The translations under genes were made by a program, and so were the position numbers. Below, piece by piece: positions 61,934-64,000 of a stretch of DNA of 64,000 nt. The notes under the pieces are model-generated. The model worked only from the letters and a program-made list of their open reading frames with translations, was not told the origin of the DNA and searched no databases. The DNA lies in contig JACCLO010000004.1 of assembly GCA_029448655.1 (NCBI GenBank), positions 62,001 to 126,000 on the forward strand, written 5' to 3'. The DNA is from Wolfiporia cocos (taxonomy: Eukaryota > Basidiomycota > Agaricomycetes > Polyporales > Phaeolaceae). Each line of letters begins with the position of its first letter. The first letter of the stretch is position 1.

Positions 61934-62398
61934 GTTTGGGGTATTACACCCCGCATGTGCCCACGCCTCACTCCAGTTAGGTGGCTGCCAGTGTTCAAAC
62001 CAAACCCATGCCCTGAGGGACTTAGAGGGCGTCAAGGCCAGAACTCCATCGTTCTGAAGCCGTATCGGCAGCGGTTCTAGGCAGGGCAACTCGTGCCCAC
62101 CATCCCAACTCTAAATAGAGTGGCCCCTGTACGCCTGGGGATAGGCGAGAAGGTCGTCTCCGGCCCGGTCAAGAGGTTACACCGTTGCCATCGATTCCCA
62201 ACATATGGGGAAAGGCTTGTCAGCCAGTCCCCAGTTCCGCTTAAGCCTACGGTCCGGCTATTTGCCCGAAGGCGGTGATCCCCCAGAGCCCACTAAGGAT
62301 ACCCCGCTGCCTGGCGGCGAGCGGGGGTGCGCAGACGGCGACGAAAACCCCTAAGAAGAAAAAATCCCAGACTCTCAAAGAGGGCGGGGGCGAAAGCA
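61934..62398 (-). other. Second Fam2 leader fragment
   Basis: Near-identical to 391-855 in the same orientation, with the GTAAT hairpin at 61938-61952. Cut on its 3' side by the Fam4 LTR. No gene is supported. Confidence 0.8.
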
Positions 62399-62409
62399 AG
62401 TTCTATTCA
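62399..62409 (-). other. Self-priming PBS, second Fam2 copy
   Basis: Minus-strand TGAATAGAACT with TA spacer; complement at 62533-62523 within the LTR fragment. Confidence 0.83.
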
Positions 62410-62411
62410 TA

Positions 62412-62539
62412 TAACACAAGATAACACTTACTTGTTATGATCTTGGTATTGCTGGTTAGACAAGAGATAAAGCAGATGTTAAGCAGGATACGTTGAGTGG
62501 TTAACTCGTAGTATGAATGCAATGAATAGAACTGAGGCG
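62412..62539 (-). repeat. Fam2 5' LTR fragment (R end)
   Basis: The last ~128 bp of a Fam2 LTR, matching 869-996, cut by the Fam3 element just upstream of the predicted RNA start. The rest of the LTR should lie beyond the window's right edge. Confidence 0.85.
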
Positions 62540-63098
62540 TGTCACAAATTATTCCTTTATTAATTTAGACTCCCTCGCTATAGGTTGTATGTGCGGCGCT
62601 AGGCGTACGCCGCGCCTCTACTCCATAGCCACCTCCAGCGTCACTCCCAGTTATTGCAGGTCACCTGGTCGTTAGGTTAGCGCTGTAGGGTAGCGCGCGC
62701 CTCCGGTACTCACGTTATGGTCACAGTAGTTACATGTAGCGTCACTTAGCACATGACCCAGTAGATACGGCGCACAGGCCTCATCTTTAGGGCAGTACTA
62801 GTAGTCACATCGCTCATGTATATATTACGACGGAATGTGGGCTTACTCCCCATTCCTAAGATTCTCGACAATTGGGCATAGCCCCTTTCTTACTATCGCT
62901 GTGATGCTCTCTGGCCCGGGGCCCGTATCGCGTCGTGCTAGTCTGTGAGCCGCCTCTGTTACCTCGACGTACACAAGGGGACTAGTCACCCCCACGTTGC
63001 CTCTGCGTTCAGCGCTGGCACGGTGACTTATAGGCTCGCTCAACGGCGTGTATGGTTCCCCCTGAGCCCAGGGGTAGCACAGACGTAAGTCTGTGTCA
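62540..63098 (+). repeat. Fam3 5' LTR, 559 bp
   Basis: TGTCACAAATTATTCC...TGTGTCA. TATATA from 62819 and predicted start at 62852. The three Fam3 solo LTRs (7039-7600, 16458-17015, 60343-60929) are diverged relatives in reverse orientation. Confidence 0.92.
62819..62852 (+). promoter_or_regulatory. Fam3 LTR promoter (TATA and predicted start)
   Basis: TATATATTA at 62819, with ATTCCTAAGAT (the PBS complement) at 62852-62862, 33 bp on. Confidence 0.65.
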
Positions 63099-63100
63099 TA

Positions 63101-63111
63101 ATCTTAGGAAT
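63101..63111 (+). other. Self-priming PBS (Fam3)
   Basis: ATCTTAGGAAT after a TA spacer, exact complement of ATTCCTAAGAT at 62852-62862. Confidence 0.86.
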
Positions 63112-63874
63112 ATCTTACCTCCCCTCCGGCGCCACCTGCGCTGGGGCCGAGGGTTCTCCACCTACAGGTCGCCAAGGCAGCATGGCGGGGCAACCGACGG
63201 TAGAAGCGCCGTCGGTCCGTAGTTTTACGAGCCCCCACGAAATGCTACACCTGGCAAAGCGACCGTAGGGAGTGAGTAAGCAAGTCCGCCCTCTTTCGAA
63301 CGCAAGATAGAAGGGGTCGACCGACATAAGCCCCGTTTGAGGACCCGCCGCCGTCACCCCTGCAAAGGGAATGCGCGTGCGCGTGGAGGTCTAGGGCAGT
63401 CCGGCCACTTACCCCTGGGCGGCAGGGGTTATCGTCAAGAACTTTGATCTGTGGGTATGCGAAGGGTCCCGCAAGGGTACCCAACCCCACACCAGCGATC
63501 ACGAAGGTCAGAAAGCAATCCACCACGACAAGACTATCGAATACCAACGAGCGAACCACATACCCCAAGGTCGGTAGGCCACGCGTAGCCATGTCGGCGT
63601 CAGTCCTAGGAGCGGAATGATTGGCCATTACCCAACTCCGATGGGCCCGCTCACCGCTGACACGCCTCGTCGACTCACGTTGCGGGATGTAAGGAATCCG
63701 GGATGAGTGGAACTCCCAATTCTTCCTGCAGGCTAGCTCACTTCGCTCCACCACCGGCGGACGGACCGTGCACATGGAAGCTCCTCATGAACCACATGAG
63801 CCGTGTGTTAAACAAGCAACCAAGGTAGCGAGCGTCGTAGGATTCAAGGTAGAACGTCAGGGACGACGTTTTTC
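63112..63874. other. Fam3 interior of unknown origin
   Basis: A GC-rich 0.76-kb segment without retroviral motifs. The longest frame is on the minus strand (63775-63245, 176 codons, starting MCTVRPPVVERSELACRKNW). It has a hydrophobic stretch around VVDCFLTFVIAGVGLG but no recognised domain. It may be captured host or organelle DNA, or a degenerate leader. I would not call it a gene. Confidence 0.4.
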
Positions 63875-63885
63875 GAGAGGGGGGG
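63875..63885 (+). other. Polypurine tract (Fam3)
   Basis: GAGAGGGGGGG followed by TAA and the 3' LTR at 63889, the same layout as Fam1. Confidence 0.83.
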
Positions 63886-63888
63886 TAA

Positions 63889-64000
63889 TGTCACAAATTA
63901 TTCCTTTATTAATTTAGACTCCCTCGCTATAGGTTGTATGTGCGGCGCTAGGCGTACGCCGCGCCTCTACTCCATAGCCACCTCCAGCGTCACTCCCAGT
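63889..64000 (+). repeat. Fam3 3' LTR, first 112 bp
   Basis: Identical by eye to 62540-62651; runs off the window. Confidence 0.93.

Larger units (their letters stand above)
62540..64000 (+). mobile_element. Short Fam3 LTR element, apparently non-autonomous
   Basis: 5' LTR 62540-63098, interior 63099-63888 (790 bp), start of the 3' LTR 63889-64000. PBS and PPT are in place, but no gag or pol motif is present. The 112 visible bases of the 3' LTR are identical to the 5' LTR, so the insertion is recent. It has the design of a TRIM/LARD-like element that would rely on proteins of a related autonomous element. Confidence 0.88.

Noticed and set aside
60200..62540. A host gene cluster between 60200 and 62540
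   Set aside because: All of it is accounted for by the Fam4 LTR, a Fam3 solo LTR and Fam2 leader sequence. The frames there are short and without domains.
63245..63775. The minus-strand 176-codon frame as a real gene, or as part of a group II intron or organelle insert
   Set aside because: A few stretches looked vaguely intron-like, but I could identify no domain V or reverse-transcriptase motif, and no protein family fits.

Overview
The window is a gene-poor island of nested LTR retrotransposons in a fungal, probably basidiomycete, genome. The evidence is: Ty3/gypsy chromoviruses with chromodomains, tRNA-independent self-priming sites of the Tf1/sushi type, and a decayed DDE transposase gene whose two introns are 48 and 54 bp. 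I see no tRNA, rRNA, CRISPR array or bacterial operon structure. Nearly every base from 5982 to 64000 is retrotransposon. The species cannot be read from the sequence.

Four LTR families can be told apart; the labels are mine. Fam1 is a 10-kb chromovirus with ~699-bp LTRs, a ~1-kb structured leader, a 307-codon ORF of unknown function (ORF1), gag with a CCHC knuckle, and pol in the +1 frame (protease, RT, RNase H, integrase, chromodomain, C-terminal dUTPase). Fam2 has 619-bp LTRs, Fam3 ~560-bp LTRs, and Fam4 ~1.07-kb LTRs. In all four, an 11-nt primer-binding site lies 2 nt (TA) inside the 5' LTR and is exactly complementary to the predicted first 11 nt of the element's own RNA, about 33-34 bp after a TATA box.

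Layout. 1-1487: 5' end of a minus-strand Fam2 element (LTR, PBS, leader, start of its first ORF). 1488-5981: unassigned DNA, a truncated minus-strand DDE transposase pseudogene (1986-4241) and a possible small CxxC protein gene (4956-5219). 5982-17146: Fam1 copy 1A, complete with CTTGT target duplications but decayed, carrying one Fam2 and two Fam3 solo LTRs. 17253-26448: Fam1 copy 1B up to its dUTPase. 26449-36463: copy 1C. 36464-37545: 3' remnant 1G. 37546-39115: Fam4 leader and decayed internal DNA. 39116-39781 and 49784-49932: 3' end of the 1B type, split by copy 1D (39782-49783), which is intact, has ATACG duplications and has LTRs identical by eye. 49933-59905: minus-strand copy 1E. 59906-61933: Fam4 leader and 5' LTR with a Fam3 solo LTR. 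61934-62539: a second Fam2 5' fragment. 62540-64000: a short Fam3 element with no recognisable coding capacity.

The 5-bp target duplications tell the history. The CACGG pair is split between the 5' end of 1C and the 3' end of 1E, and the CCCCA pair between the 5' end of 1E and the 3' end of 1G. This is what an inversion through inverted copies 1C and 1E leaves behind. Flipping the interval back makes the 1B pol, the Fam4 leader and two inserted Fam1 elements contiguous. Copy 1D is the only Fam1 copy here with every reading frame open and is the likeliest active element.
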